The notes: generated from the sequence alone by a model not told the origin. Positions 6,403 to 14,732 are shown, counted from the first letter of the stretch. The stretch is DNA of 17,597 nucleotides from an uncultured Oscillospiraceae bacterium (GCA_934659445.1 CAKUHV010000028.1:1-17597), one strand, 5' to 3'. A program made the numbers and translations.

Positions 6403-6448
6403 GGCCCAGCTTTTTTCCGTCCGTCCTTGAAAATTCATGGATATTTTA

Positions 6449-6477
6449 TTTTCTTCCTGTCCGATCTATGGTATAAT
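6449..6477 (+). promoter_or_regulatory. Extended -10 promoter of the zapA-mrdA gene cluster
   Basis: A perfect TATAAT (6472-6477) with TG at the extended -10 position (TGGTATAAT) and a weak -35, TTTTCT (6449-6454), at 17 bases. It lies 64 bases before zapA in the divergent region shared with dnaD, which is markedly more AT-rich than its surroundings. No other promoter or terminator is apparent until after mrdA. Confidence 0.65.
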
Positions 6478-6541
6478 GCAAAGTAATATCGGCGTACTGT
6501 GCCCCGCAGGGGCCAGTCCAGGAACAGGAGAGGGTCGCACT

Positions 6542-6859
6542 ATGAAAAACAAGATCACCGTTACCATTTCCGGGCAGGAGTACACCATGGTGGCCGCCGA
6601 GGATGCGGCCTATGTCCGCCGCTGCGCCGAATTTGTGAACGACCAGCTGAAGCAGGTGACCGCCGGCGGCCGCCTGTCTCTGGCCGACGCCTGTGTGCTG
6701 GCCGCCATGAACATGGCCGACCTGTATTTCAAGGAGCAGGACAGCAGCGAGAATCTCCGCCGCCAGATCAAGGACGCGCTGGAGGCCAACAAGAAGCTGG
6801 AGGACCAGCTGTCCGAGAGCCGCCGGGAAATCTTCAAGCTTCAGAACGGCCGGCGGTAA
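6542..6859 (+). CDS. zapA: Cell division protein ZapA
   Basis: 105 residues, the normal ZapA size. The N-terminal globular part starts KNKITVTISGQEYTMVAAED and is typical of the family. The C-terminal half (about 60-102) is a charged coiled coil that forms the ZapA tetramer. ZapA bundles and stabilises FtsZ filaments at the division ring. The start at ATG 6542 is chosen because AGGAGAGGG lies just upstream and the family begins there; a longer in-frame reading from 6437 would run through the promoter. It opens the eight-gene cluster, and the next gene begins 45 bases on. A small inverted repeat (GGCCGGC/GCCGGCC) spans the stop codon, without a T-tract. Confidence 0.92.
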   Translation: MKNKITVTISGQEYTMVAAEDAAYVRRCAEFVNDQLKQVTAGGRLSLADACVLAAMNMADLYFKEQDSSENLRRQIKDALEANKKLEDQLSESRREIFKLQNGRR

Positions 6860-6904
6860 CGCCGGCCCGCCCCTGTATCTCTTACCGACTCCAGGAGGTC
6901 AGCT

Positions 6905-8989
6905 ATGTTGGAACTGCTCTCCCCCGCCGGCTCTATGGAGGCCGTGACGGCCGCCGTGCAGAACGGCGCCGACGCGGTCTACTTTGGCTATGGGGATTTC
7001 AACGCCCGCCGCAACGCCAAAAATTTTACGCCGGAGCAGGCCGCTCAGGCGGTTTCTTATTGCCACCTGCGGGGGGTAAAGGTCCACCTGACCCTGAATA
7101 CCCTTCTGTCCGACCGCGAGCTGCCCCAGGCGGCCCAGCTGGCCGCTCAGGCCAGCGCCATGGGGGTAGACGCCCTGATCGTACAGGATCTGGGCGTGGT
7201 GCGGATGCTGAAGCAGGCCGCCCCCGACCTGCCCCTTCACGCCTCTACCCAGATGTCCGTCCACTCTCTGGACGGGGTGAAGCGCTGCGCCGATCTGGGC
7301 TTTCAGCGGGTGGTGCTCAGCCGGGAGCTGAGCCGGGATCAGCTTGAGTACATCTGCGCCCGCTCCCCGGTGGAGATCGAGACCTTCGCCCACGGCGCTT
7401 TGTGTATGTGCTACTCCGGCCAGTGCTACTTTTCCGCCGTCATCGGCGGCCGCAGCGGCAACCGGGGCCTGTGCGCCCAGCCCTGCCGTCTGAAATACGG
7501 CTGGGGCAATAAGGCGGACGGTTATCCCCTGTCCCTGAAGGACGCCTCTATGGTGCAGCACCTGCGGGAGCTGAAGAAGATGGGGGTGGCCTGCCTCAAG
7601 CTGGAGGGGCGGATGAAGCGGCCGGAGTATGTGGCCGTGGTCACCCGCATCTACGCCAACGCCATCAGGGAGAACCGAGAGCCCACCCCGGAGGAGCTGG
7701 AGGAGCTGGAGCTGGCCTTCTCCCGTCAGGGCTTTACCGACGGATACTATATGGACCGCAAGGGCCCCGCCATGTTCGGCGTGCGGCAGGAGCAGCCGGA
7801 GCCCAGAGAGCTGTTCGCCCGGGCCCGGGCCACCTATGAAAATGGGGAGAACCGGAAGGAGCCGGTGGAGTTCTTCGCCCAGATCCTGTCCGGACAGCCC
7901 GCCCAGGCGGCGGTGCGGGACAGGCAGGGACACCTGGTCACGGTAGAGGGCCCCGTGCCCGAGGCGGCGGTGAACGTCCCCCTGACCCGGGAAAAGGCGG
8001 CGGGACAGCTCTCCCGCACCGGGGGCACCCCCTACCTCTGCGAAAAAGCGGTCGTCCGGGTGGACGAGGGGCTGTCCGTCCCCCTGTCCGCCCTGAACGC
8101 CATGCGGCGGCAGGCGCTGGAGGAGCTGTCTCTCCGGCGCACGGCCCTGCCGAAGCGCCGCACCGGGCCCTTCCGCCCCGGCGTGCGGTATGAGAACCTG
8201 CGCCAGCCGCCGGTGTTCACCCTGTCTCTCCGCAGTCTGGAGCAGCTCAGCTCCGGCCTGCTGGCCCTGTCCCCCGCTCTGATCTATTTGCCGGCGGAGG
8301 AGCTGGCCGCCCACCCGGAGGTGCTGGAGCGTACCCGGGCCGCCGGAGTCCCCGTGGCCGCCGCCCTGCCCCGGATCTGCTGGGACCGGGAGTGGCCCGC
8401 CCTGGAGCAGGGGCTGAAAAGGCTGCAAAAGCTGGGGGTGGATCAGGCCCTTTGCCCTACCTGGGACGCCGTGGAGCGCGCCCTTCAGCTGGGGCTGCGG
8501 GCGCGGGGTGACTTCGGTCTGAACGTCTTCAACAGTCAGGCCCTGAAGCAGCTGCGCCAGATGGGGCTGGAGTCCGCCGTGGTGTCCTTCGAGCTGAAGC
8601 TGCCCCAGATCCGGGACCTGTCCAAGGCCATCGACACGGAGTTCATCGCCTATGGCCGCCTGCCCCTGATGATCACGGAGAACTGCATCATCCACAACCA
8701 CTCGGGACAGCACACCTGCGCCGGGGTGAACCTGCTCACCGACCGGAAGGGGGAGCGCTTCCCCGTCACGAAGGCCTTCGGCTGCCGCAACGAGATCCTC
8801 AACGCCAGAAAGATCTTTCTGGCGGACAAGCAGGAGGACTGGCAGCGGCTGGGCCTGTGGGCCGCCCGGCTGCAATTCACCACCGAGAACGCCCTGGAGT
8901 GCGCCCAGGTGCTGGAGCGCTACTTAAACCGGGGAAAATATCAGCCCAACGACTACACCCGGGGGCTGTACTACCGGGGCGTGGAGTAA
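6905..8989 (+). CDS. U32 family protein (RlhA/TrhP/UbiU-related, DUF3656-type), probable Fe-S RNA hydroxylation factor
   Basis: 694 residues. The N-terminal TIM-barrel-like U32 domain begins MLELLSPAGSMEAVTAAVQNGADAVYFG. The family segment ETFAHGALCMCYSGQC leads to C167, C174, C190 and C230. This spacing (7, 16, 40) is close to that of the 4Fe-4S ligands known in UbiU, so I infer a cluster here. U32 members called collagenase-like peptidases mostly turned out to support prephenate-dependent hydroxylation of RNA, such as ho5C in 23S rRNA by RlhA or ho5U in tRNA by TrhP. The length and extra C-terminal region resemble RlhA most. AGGAGG precedes the ATG by 6 bases. It is second in the cluster, after zapA. 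The substrate is uncertain; the old protease name is probably misleading. Confidence 0.88.
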   Translation: MLELLSPAGSMEAVTAAVQNGADAVYFGYGDFNARRNAKNFTPEQAAQAVSYCHLRGVKVHLTLNTLLSDRELPQAAQLAAQASAMGVDALIVQDLGVVRMLKQAAPDLPLHASTQMSVHSLDGVKRCADLGFQRVVLSRELSRDQLEYICARSPVEIETFAHGALCMCYSGQCYFSAVIGGRSGNRGLCAQPCRLKYGWGNKADGYPLSLKDASMVQHLRELKKMGVACLKLEGRMKRPEYVAVVTRIYANAIRENREPTPEELEELELAFSRQGFTDGYYMDRKGPAMFGVRQEQPEPRELFARARATYENGENRKEPVEFFAQILSGQPAQAAVRDRQGHLVTVEGPVPEAAVNVPLTREKAAGQLSRTGGTPYLCEKAVVRVDEGLSVPLSALNAMRRQALEELSLRRTALPKRRTGPFRPGVRYENLRQPPVFTLSLRSLEQLSSGLLALSPALIYLPAEELAAHPEVLERTRAAGVPVAAALPRICWDREWPALEQGLKRLQKLGVDQALCPTWDAVERALQLGLRARGDFGLNVFNSQALKQLRQMGLESAVVSFELKLPQIRDLSKAIDTEFIAYGRLPLMITENCIIHNHSGQHTCAGVNLLTDRKGERFPVTKAFGCRNEILNARKIFLADKQEDWQRLGLWAARLQFTTENALECAQVLERYLNRGKYQPNDYTRGLYYRGVE

Positions 8990-9019
8990 ACGCCCCATAA
9001 AGATCGTGAGGAAGCATCT

Positions 9020-9469
9020 ATGGAACTGAAAGTAAAAGCCCTGTCCCCCAAGATCGGCCATGAGATCCCCGCCCCCTTCTACGCCAGCGCCGGGGCGGCG
9101 GCCATGGATCTGCACGCCTGTCTGGACGAGCCTCTGGCCATCCCCGCCGGACAGCGCCGCTCGGTGCCCACGGGCATCGCCATCGCCCTGCCCTCCGCCG
9201 ACTATGTGGCTCTGGTCTACGCCCGCAGCGGTCTGGGCATCAAGCACGGCATCGCCCCCGCCAACTGCGTGGGGGTCATTGACAGCGACTACCGGGGCGA
9301 GCTGCTGGTGGGCCTGCAAAATTCCAGCGACCGGGAGTATATCATCCAGCCCGGCGACCGCATCGCCCAGCTGATGATCGCCCCGGTGATCCAGGCGCAG
9401 ATCTCCATGGTGGACCAGCTGGACGAGACCGCCCGGGGAGCCGGCGGCTTTGGCTCCACAGGAAAATAA
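9020..9469 (+). CDS. dut: Deoxyuridine 5'-triphosphate nucleotidohydrolase (dUTPase)
   Basis: 149 residues, a typical trimeric dUTPase. All five motifs are visible in order: I AAAMDLHA, II YARSGLGIKHGI, III GVIDSDYRGELLV with the uracil-reading Tyr, IV PGDRIAQLMI, and V the Gly/Phe-rich tail ARGAGGFGSTGK that closes over the nucleotide. It hydrolyses dUTP to dUMP and pyrophosphate, which keeps uracil out of DNA and feeds dTMP synthesis. The start ATG has GTGAGGAAG upstream. It lies 30 bases after the U32 gene and 16 bases before the DUF2262 gene. Confidence 0.97.
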   Translation: MELKVKALSPKIGHEIPAPFYASAGAAAMDLHACLDEPLAIPAGQRRSVPTGIAIALPSADYVALVYARSGLGIKHGIAPANCVGVIDSDYRGELLVGLQNSSDREYIIQPGDRIAQLMIAPVIQAQISMVDQLDETARGAGGFGSTGK

Positions 9470-9485
9470 GGAAGGGGACGGTATT

Positions 9486-10304
9486 ATGTTCCATCTGTTT
9501 GGTAAAAAGAAAGAGGAAGCCCCGGCCCAGAAGCCGGAGAGGAGAGAGCCCGCCCCCCTGCCCTGCGGCTTTGACGGGGACGAGGTATCCGTTCTGGCCA
9601 TCACCGGCCCCGGCGGCTTTGCCCGGCGGGAGGACGACCTTGGCCAGTCCTACTCCGCTCTTGAGCTCACCGCCTGGATGGAGGAGGACGGTGCGGAGAT
9701 CCATCAGGGCTCCTTCGAGCTGGCCATCCCTCAGGACGAGGAGCTGATCGAGTATCTGAAGGAGCACGTGCCCCACGATTTTATCCTGAAGTTCACCGCC
9801 CGGCTGAATCAGGCGGAGGACCGCCTCCTGCTGATGACCCTGCCCGCTCCGGGCTTCGACCCCGACCTGAAGGCCATTCTGGACAAGCAGAAGCAGCCCG
9901 TGACCGTGCAGGCAGAGGGCATCGGCGAGCTGACCCTGAACCGCTCCACCAACTGGCTCCAGACCGACGCGGACTGGTGCGGGGGCACGGTGCAGCTGAT
10001 CTTTGACCGGGGAACGGAGGAGGAGCTGGCCGCAGCGGAGGAGCTGGCCCGGACGGTGCTGGCCGATGCCGACGGCTGGAACAGCCGCCTGCGCGCCTTT
10101 GCGGCGGAGCGGCTGCCCAAAGCGTGCCCCGATGCCCAGCTGCCGGAGGATCTGGCCGAACGGCTGGAGGCGGAGTCCCTCCAGCTCTGGCCCGACGGCC
10201 GGTTCGAGGCGTGGCTGCACGATGCAGACTACCTGTGGGAGCCCTCTGTCCGGGTGACCGGCACGGTGTCCGGCGGCCCTGAAGAAGCTGATCTGGAAGG
10301 TTGA
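9486..10304 (+). CDS. DUF2262 domain protein of unknown function
   Basis: 272 residues, apparently soluble and acidic, with a basic start (MFHLFGKKKEEA) but no convincing signal or membrane helix. A first domain at about 28-130 carries ELTAWMEEDG and LELAIPQDEELIEYLKEHV-like segments. A second at about 145-272 matches what I remember of DUF2262: GELTLNRSTNWLQTDADW, a helical ADGWNSRLRAFAAERL segment, and LQLWPDGRFEAWLHDADYLW before the C-terminal beta strands. The start ATG 9486 follows AAGGAAGGGGACGG; the in-frame upstream ATG at 9450 lies inside dut and is rejected. The gene sits between two nucleotide-pool cleaners, dut (16 bases before) and maf (5 bases after). No biochemical function can be read from it. 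Confidence 0.85.
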   Translation: MFHLFGKKKEEAPAQKPERREPAPLPCGFDGDEVSVLAITGPGGFARREDDLGQSYSALELTAWMEEDGAEIHQGSFELAIPQDEELIEYLKEHVPHDFILKFTARLNQAEDRLLLMTLPAPGFDPDLKAILDKQKQPVTVQAEGIGELTLNRSTNWLQTDADWCGGTVQLIFDRGTEEELAAAEELARTVLADADGWNSRLRAFAAERLPKACPDAQLPEDLAERLEAESLQLWPDGRFEAWLHDADYLWEPSVRVTGTVSGGPEEADLEG

Positions 10305-10309
10305 GCGCT

Positions 10310-10888
10310 ATGAATGTGATCCTTGCGTCCCAGTCCCCCCGGCGGCGGCAGCTGCTGGAGCAGATGGGATTCACCAATTTCAAGGTCTGCCCCGCCAGAG
10401 GGGAGGAGACGGCCGATCCCGGCCTGACTCCCGCCCGGCTGGTAGAGGTCCTGTCCCGCCAGAAGGCGGCCGAGGTGGCCGCCGGGGCCGGAGAGGACGA
10501 CCTGATCATCGCCGCAGACACGGTGGTGTCTCTGGACGGGCAGGTGCTGGGCAAGCCCCACAGCCGGGAGCAGGCCGTCCGGATGCTCACCGCCCTGTCC
10601 GGCCGGGAGCACACGGTATACACCGGGGTCACCGTCCGCCGTGGAAGTCAGGTCCTCACCCGGCACGAGGCCACCCAGGTGCGCTTCCGTCCCCTGACGG
10701 CGGAGGAGATCGACGCCTATACGGCCACGGGGGAGCCCATGGACAAGGCCGGGGCCTACGGCATTCAGGGCCGGGGCGCCCTGCTGGTACGGGGCATCGA
10801 CGGGGACTACTTCAACGTGGTGGGTCTGCCCGTTTGCCTGCTGGGGCAGATGCTGCTGGATTTCGGGGTAGATCCCCTGCTGATCTGA
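10310..10888 (+). CDS. maf: Maf-like nucleotide pyrophosphatase (septum formation inhibitor family)
   Basis: 192 residues, the full Maf fold. It has the N-terminal signature ASQSPRRRQLLEQMG (S9-P-R-R), the catalytic Asp D70 in IIAADTVVSLDGQVLGKP, and the C-terminal YGIQGRGALLVRGIDGDYFNVVGLP. Maf proteins hydrolyse dTTP, UTP and modified pyrimidine nucleotides; overexpression blocks septation in Bacillus. The arginines in SPRRRQLL and the conserved Lys/Gln region suit the YhdE-type dTTP/UTP subgroup. ATG 10310 is preferred to the TTG at 10301 because GGAAGG (10297-10300 region) fits it. The gene starts 5 bases after the DUF2262 stop. In Bacillus maf also precedes mreBCD, so the placement is conserved. 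Confidence 0.93.
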   Translation: MNVILASQSPRRRQLLEQMGFTNFKVCPARGEETADPGLTPARLVEVLSRQKAAEVAAGAGEDDLIIAADTVVSLDGQVLGKPHSREQAVRMLTALSGREHTVYTGVTVRRGSQVLTRHEATQVRFRPLTAEEIDAYTATGEPMDKAGAYGIQGRGALLVRGIDGDYFNVVGLPVCLLGQMLLDFGVDPLLI

Positions 10889-10909
10889 CCGGGTAAGGGA
10901 GGACAAGCC

Positions 10910-11752
10910 GTGAAAGACTTCTTCCATAAAAACGGGGTGCTGGTGCTGGTGATCGCCCTGCTGCTGACTCTGCTGGTGGGCATCTCCTCCGTCCTTATGG
11001 GCGGACGGGCCGACCCCCTGTCCAACGCGGTGACCACGGCGACCGCCCCGGTGCGTGCGCTGGTGTCCTCGGTGCTGGACTGGGCCGACGGGGTGTATAA
11101 CTACGTCTTCCGCTACGACGAGATGAACGCCGAGCTGGAGGACCTGCGCCGACAGGTGGCCCAGCTGGAGGCCGAGCTGCGGAAAAATGGCGAGGCCGTC
11201 CGGGAAAACGAACAGCTGCGCCAGCTGCTGAAGCTCCAAACCAAGCACGAGGACTTCGTGTACGAGGCCGCCCGGATCACCCAGCGCTCCACCACCAACT
11301 ACGAGTCCATCTTCACCCTGAGCAAGGGCAGCGGCGCCGGCATTGCGGCGGGCAGCTGCGTCATCTCCTCCACCGGCGCTCTGGTGGGCGTGGTGTCCGA
11401 GGTGGGGGCCAACTACTGCCGGGTGTCCACGGTCATCAGCCCCGATATCGAGATGGGCGGCCTGTGCGTGAGCACCGACTGTCCCGGTATTCTGGAGGGG
11501 GACTTCTCCCTGATGGCACAGGGAAAGCTGAAGCTGTCCTATCTGCCCGACGACGCCCAGCTGCGCGCCGGGGATCAGATCGTCACCTCCGGCCAGGGGG
11601 GGATCTATCCCCCCGATCTGGTGGTGGGCCGGGTGGAGGAGCTGTGCACCGACCCCTCCGGCATGATGCGCTACGCGGTCATCCGGCCCCAGGTGGATCT
11701 GGACTCGCTGGTGGAAGTGTTCATCATCAAGGAATTTGACATCGCGGAGTGA
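10910..11752 (+). CDS. mreC: Rod shape-determining protein MreC
   Basis: 280 residues with a GTG start preceded by AAGGGAGGAC. One transmembrane helix at about 8-30 anchors it in the membrane. An external coiled coil at about 69-110 (NAELEDLRRQVAQLEAEL, ENEQLRQLLKL) mediates dimerisation. The beta-barrel MreC domain at about 118-276 shows TTNYESIFTLSKGSGAGI, the TGALVGVVSEVG segment and DQIVTSGQGGIYPPDLVVGRV. It is the scaffold that activates PBP2 in the elongation machine. It lies 21 bases after maf and 18 before mreD. Confidence 0.95.
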   Translation: MKDFFHKNGVLVLVIALLLTLLVGISSVLMGGRADPLSNAVTTATAPVRALVSSVLDWADGVYNYVFRYDEMNAELEDLRRQVAQLEAELRKNGEAVRENEQLRQLLKLQTKHEDFVYEAARITQRSTTNYESIFTLSKGSGAGIAAGSCVISSTGALVGVVSEVGANYCRVSTVISPDIEMGGLCVSTDCPGILEGDFSLMAQGKLKLSYLPDDAQLRAGDQIVTSGQGGIYPPDLVVGRVEELCTDPSGMMRYAVIRPQVDLDSLVEVFIIKEFDIAE

Positions 11753-11770
11753 CCGCGGAAGGAGAGGCCC

Positions 11771-12283
11771 ATGACAAGCCGGGATCAACTGCATAAGTGG
11801 GCAGCCTATCTGCTGGGGCTGCTGCCCGTGTGGCTGCTGGACGCCTTCGTCCTGCCCCGATACCCCATACTGGGCCTGACCCCCGTGCTGCTGCCCGTGG
11901 CGGCGGCGGCGGTGGCCGTGCTGGAGGGGCCCTCCGCCGGGGCGGGCTTCGGCCTGTTCCTCGGGCTGCTGTGGACCCTGTCTTACCCCGGCGTGCCCGC
12001 CGCCATGATCTTTCTGCTGACCCTGGCGGGGCTGACCGCGGGCACCCTGTCCCAATACGCCCTGCGCCGCTCCTTTGTGGGCTGTCTGGTGTGCTCCGCC
12101 GCCTGTCTGGCCATGATGGAGCTGTTCCGGCTGGTCAGCGGCGTGATTACTCAGCTGGGCCCGCTGCCCGCTCTGCTCTCTGTGGCGGCTGGGGAGCTGC
12201 TGCTGTCCCTGTGCTGGACGCCGGCGGTGTACTTCATCTTCTCCCGGGTCTATCGCCGGGTGGGCGGGCAGAAGCTGGCCTGA
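11771..12283 (+). CDS. mreD: Rod shape-determining protein MreD
   Basis: 170 residues, almost entirely hydrophobic, with about five to six membrane helices and a basic C-terminus (SRVYRRVGGQKLA). Sequence signatures are weak in this family; the call rests on length, topology and position between mreC and the PBP2 gene. AAGGAGAGG lies just before the ATG. MreD is the integral membrane partner of MreC in lateral wall synthesis. Confidence 0.9.
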   Translation: MTSRDQLHKWAAYLLGLLPVWLLDAFVLPRYPILGLTPVLLPVAAAAVAVLEGPSAGAGFGLFLGLLWTLSYPGVPAAMIFLLTLAGLTAGTLSQYALRRSFVGCLVCSAACLAMMELFRLVSGVITQLGPLPALLSVAAGELLLSLCWTPAVYFIFSRVYRRVGGQKLA

Positions 12284-12319
12284 GTCCGTCCCCATATTTT
12301 TTCTGAAAGGAGGCCGCCC

Positions 12320-14722
12320 TTGGACAAACGACATTTTTACCGCCGGGTGGGCGCCCTGTGCGCCGCTCTGGCTGCGGTGCTGCTGATCATGGGCGGCACC
12401 CTGTATAACGTTCAGGTGGTCAACGGCGACGACTACTATCAGCGCTCCCAGACCCGCATTGCCGAAACGGAGACGGTGAAGTCCGACCGGGGCGACATTC
12501 TGGACAGCACCGGTCAAGTGCTGGTGTCCAACCGCACCACCTATCAGGTCACCCTGAACACCTCCCTCATGGGGGACGGGGAGACGCGCAGCGCCACCCT
12601 GCTCTCCCTGATCCGGGCGGCCCGCACCAGCGGCGTAGCGTGGACCGACACCCTGCCCATCACCAAAGTCTCCCCCTTCCGCTTTACCACCGACTCCCCC
12701 TATACTACCACCTCCACGGACGAGGACGGCGTCGCCACCACCTCACTCACCCGGCTGGGCAAGCTGGCGGTGGCCATGAAGTGGATCCAGGACCCCACCA
12801 AAGAGCCGGTGCTGAAAACCACCCAGACCTCCAACCAGAAGCTGGGGCTGATCGACCGGGTCCTGGTGTCCATCGGGCTGAAAAAGCTGCCCCAGCAGGA
12901 GCAGCCGTCCCAGCAGGAGCAGCAGCCCTCCTCCCTGCCCACGGCAGAGGAGCTGCTGGCACTGATGCAGGACAGCTTTTCCATCGGGGACATGGTCCCG
13001 GACGATGTCCGGGCCGTGGCCGGCGTGCTGTATGAGGTCTATCTCCGCAGCAAGGACATCTACTGGGAACAGTATGTCTTCGCCAGAGATGTGGAAATGG
13101 ACTTCATCGCCCGGGTGAAGGAGCGCTCCCTGTCCGGGGTGGAGGTCGAGCCTGTGGCCGTGCGGCAGTACAACACCTCCATCGCCGCCCATCTGCTGGG
13201 ACAGACCGGTCCCATCTATCGGGAGGAGTGGAGCGCCTACAAGGACCTCGGCTACAACATGAACGACACCGTGGGCAGGTTCGGGGCGGAGTCCGCCTTC
13301 GAGTCCTGGCTGCGGGGCACCCCCGGCGAGCGCACCGTCGAACGCAACGGCAGCGGCAAGGTGGTGGAATCCCAGTGGAAAACGGAGCCCAAGCCCGGGG
13401 GCAACGTGGTGCTGACCATCGACGCCGATCTGCAGACCGTAGTGGAGCGGGTGCTGGCCCAGCGCCTGCCCCAGCTTAAGAGTAAAGAGGTAGAGGGCGC
13501 CTCCTGCGTTATTCTGGATGTGAACGACGCGGGGATCAAGGCCAGCGCCTCCTATCCCACCTTTGACCTGACCCAGTACTACTCCAATTACACCGAGTAT
13601 TCCACCGACCCGCTGAAGCCCCTGTTCAACCGGGTGCTCCAGGGCCTGTATGCCCCCGGCTCCACCTTCAAGATGATCACCGGCATCGCCGGACTGGAGG
13701 AGGGCATCATCACCCCCTACACCCAGATCAAGGATCAGGGCCGGTACACCTATTACTCCAAGAACGGCCCCATGTGCTGGATCTACCGGCAGTACGGCTA
13801 TCCCCACGGGTATGAGACCGTCAGCAAGGCCATCACCGACTCCTGCAACTACTTCTTCTACGAGGTGGGCCGTCAGCTGGGCATCGAGCGCCTGAGGGAC
13901 TACGCCAGCCGCTTCGGTCTGGGGCAGAAGACGGGGGTAGAGCTGTATGAGGAGGCGGGCATCCTGGCCGGCCCGGAGTATACCGAGGCCATGGGCGGCA
14001 CCTGGTACGACGGCAACACCCTGTCCGTGGCCATCGGTCAGGAGAGCACTCAGGTCACCCCCATTCAGCTGGCCAACTATATCGCCACCCTGGTCAACGG
14101 CGGCACCCGGTACGCCACCCACCTGCTGAAGGAGGTGCGATCCAGCGACAACTCCGAGGTCCTTTACGCCCACGAGTCGGAGGTGCTCAGCACTGTCAGC
14201 ATCGACCCGAAAAATCTGGACGCGGTGAAAAAGGGCATGCTGGGCCTGACCACCGAGGGCTCCGTGGCCCGGTATTTCCGGGATGTGGGCGTTCAGGTGG
14301 GCGCCAAGACGGGCTCCGCCCAGATCAGCGCCCAGAGCGAGTCCAACGCCGTGTTTGTCTGCTTCGCCCCCTATGATGATCCCCAGATCGCCATGGCCAT
14401 CGTGGTGGAGCACGGCGGCAGCGGCTCCGAGCTGGGGGCCATCGCCGCTGAGATCCTGCGGTATTACTTCGCTGACGAGGCCACCCAGCAGGCCATCCTC
14501 AACGGCGAGGAGCTGCCCGGAGACGGCACCTCCGCCCCCTCCGGGACCACGGCGGCCCAGACGACCGCCCAGCCTGAAGCACCCGCCGCCCGGCAGCCGT
14601 CTGCGGAGGACTCCCCCGCCGGCAACGAGCCGGCCGAGGAGCTGCCGCCCGCCGATCAGCCCGACGAGACCGGCGGACAGAGCCCGCCGCCGGACGACGG
14701 CGAGCCCTCCCCCGACGGGTAG
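12320..14722 (+). CDS. mrdA: Penicillin-binding protein 2 (class B transpeptidase of the elongasome)
   Basis: 800 residues. A membrane anchor at about 10-27 is followed by the PBP dimer/pedestal domain (about 50-360, including SDRGDILDSTGQVLVSN) and the transpeptidase domain (about 362-715). The active-site motifs are complete: S448-T-F-K451 (APGSTFKMI), S508-C-N510 (DSCNYF) and K663-T-G665. It crosslinks peptidoglycan during side-wall growth with MreC, MreD and a RodA-type polymerase not seen here. The pedestal holds a Gln/Pro-rich stretch at 190-206, and the C-terminus (about 731-800) is a Pro/Glu/Thr-rich disordered tail outside the membrane. The TTG start is supported by AAAGGAGG (12306-12313) 6 bases upstream; no other start fits. 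It closes the zapA cluster. Confidence 0.95.
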   Translation: MDKRHFYRRVGALCAALAAVLLIMGGTLYNVQVVNGDDYYQRSQTRIAETETVKSDRGDILDSTGQVLVSNRTTYQVTLNTSLMGDGETRSATLLSLIRAARTSGVAWTDTLPITKVSPFRFTTDSPYTTTSTDEDGVATTSLTRLGKLAVAMKWIQDPTKEPVLKTTQTSNQKLGLIDRVLVSIGLKKLPQQEQPSQQEQQPSSLPTAEELLALMQDSFSIGDMVPDDVRAVAGVLYEVYLRSKDIYWEQYVFARDVEMDFIARVKERSLSGVEVEPVAVRQYNTSIAAHLLGQTGPIYREEWSAYKDLGYNMNDTVGRFGAESAFESWLRGTPGERTVERNGSGKVVESQWKTEPKPGGNVVLTIDADLQTVVERVLAQRLPQLKSKEVEGASCVILDVNDAGIKASASYPTFDLTQYYSNYTEYSTDPLKPLFNRVLQGLYAPGSTFKMITGIAGLEEGIITPYTQIKDQGRYTYYSKNGPMCWIYRQYGYPHGYETVSKAITDSCNYFFYEVGRQLGIERLRDYASRFGLGQKTGVELYEEAGILAGPEYTEAMGGTWYDGNTLSVAIGQESTQVTPIQLANYIATLVNGGTRYATHLLKEVRSSDNSEVLYAHESEVLSTVSIDPKNLDAVKKGMLGLTTEGSVARYFRDVGVQVGAKTGSAQISAQSESNAVFVCFAPYDDPQIAMAIVVEHGGSGSELGAIAAEILRYYFADEATQQAILNGEELPGDGTSAPSGTTAAQTTAQPEAPAARQPSAEDSPAGNEPAEELPPADQPDETGGQSPPPDDGEPSPDG

Positions 14723-14732
14723 CCTTTCTCTC

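Noticed and set aside
6437..6541. N-terminal extension of ZapA from the longer open frame
   Set aside because: The extension runs through the TATAAT promoter and lacks ribosome-site support. The ATG at 6542 has AGGAGAGGG upstream and matches the family start.
6899..8875. 658-codon open frame on the minus strand opposite the U32 gene
   Set aside because: It lies wholly antisense to a well-supported gene, has no family motif, and its composition (Gln/Gly/Leu/His/Val) is the usual mirror of a GC-rich gene.
10229..12517. 762-codon minus-strand open frame across maf, mreC and mreD
   Set aside because: It spans several real genes in antisense with low-complexity His/Gln/Gly content and no plausible ribosome site. 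It is an artefact of high GC at third positions.
12743..14413. 556-codon minus-strand open frame opposite mrdA
   Set aside because: It is antisense to complete PBP2 motifs, and its protein shows no recognisable domain.
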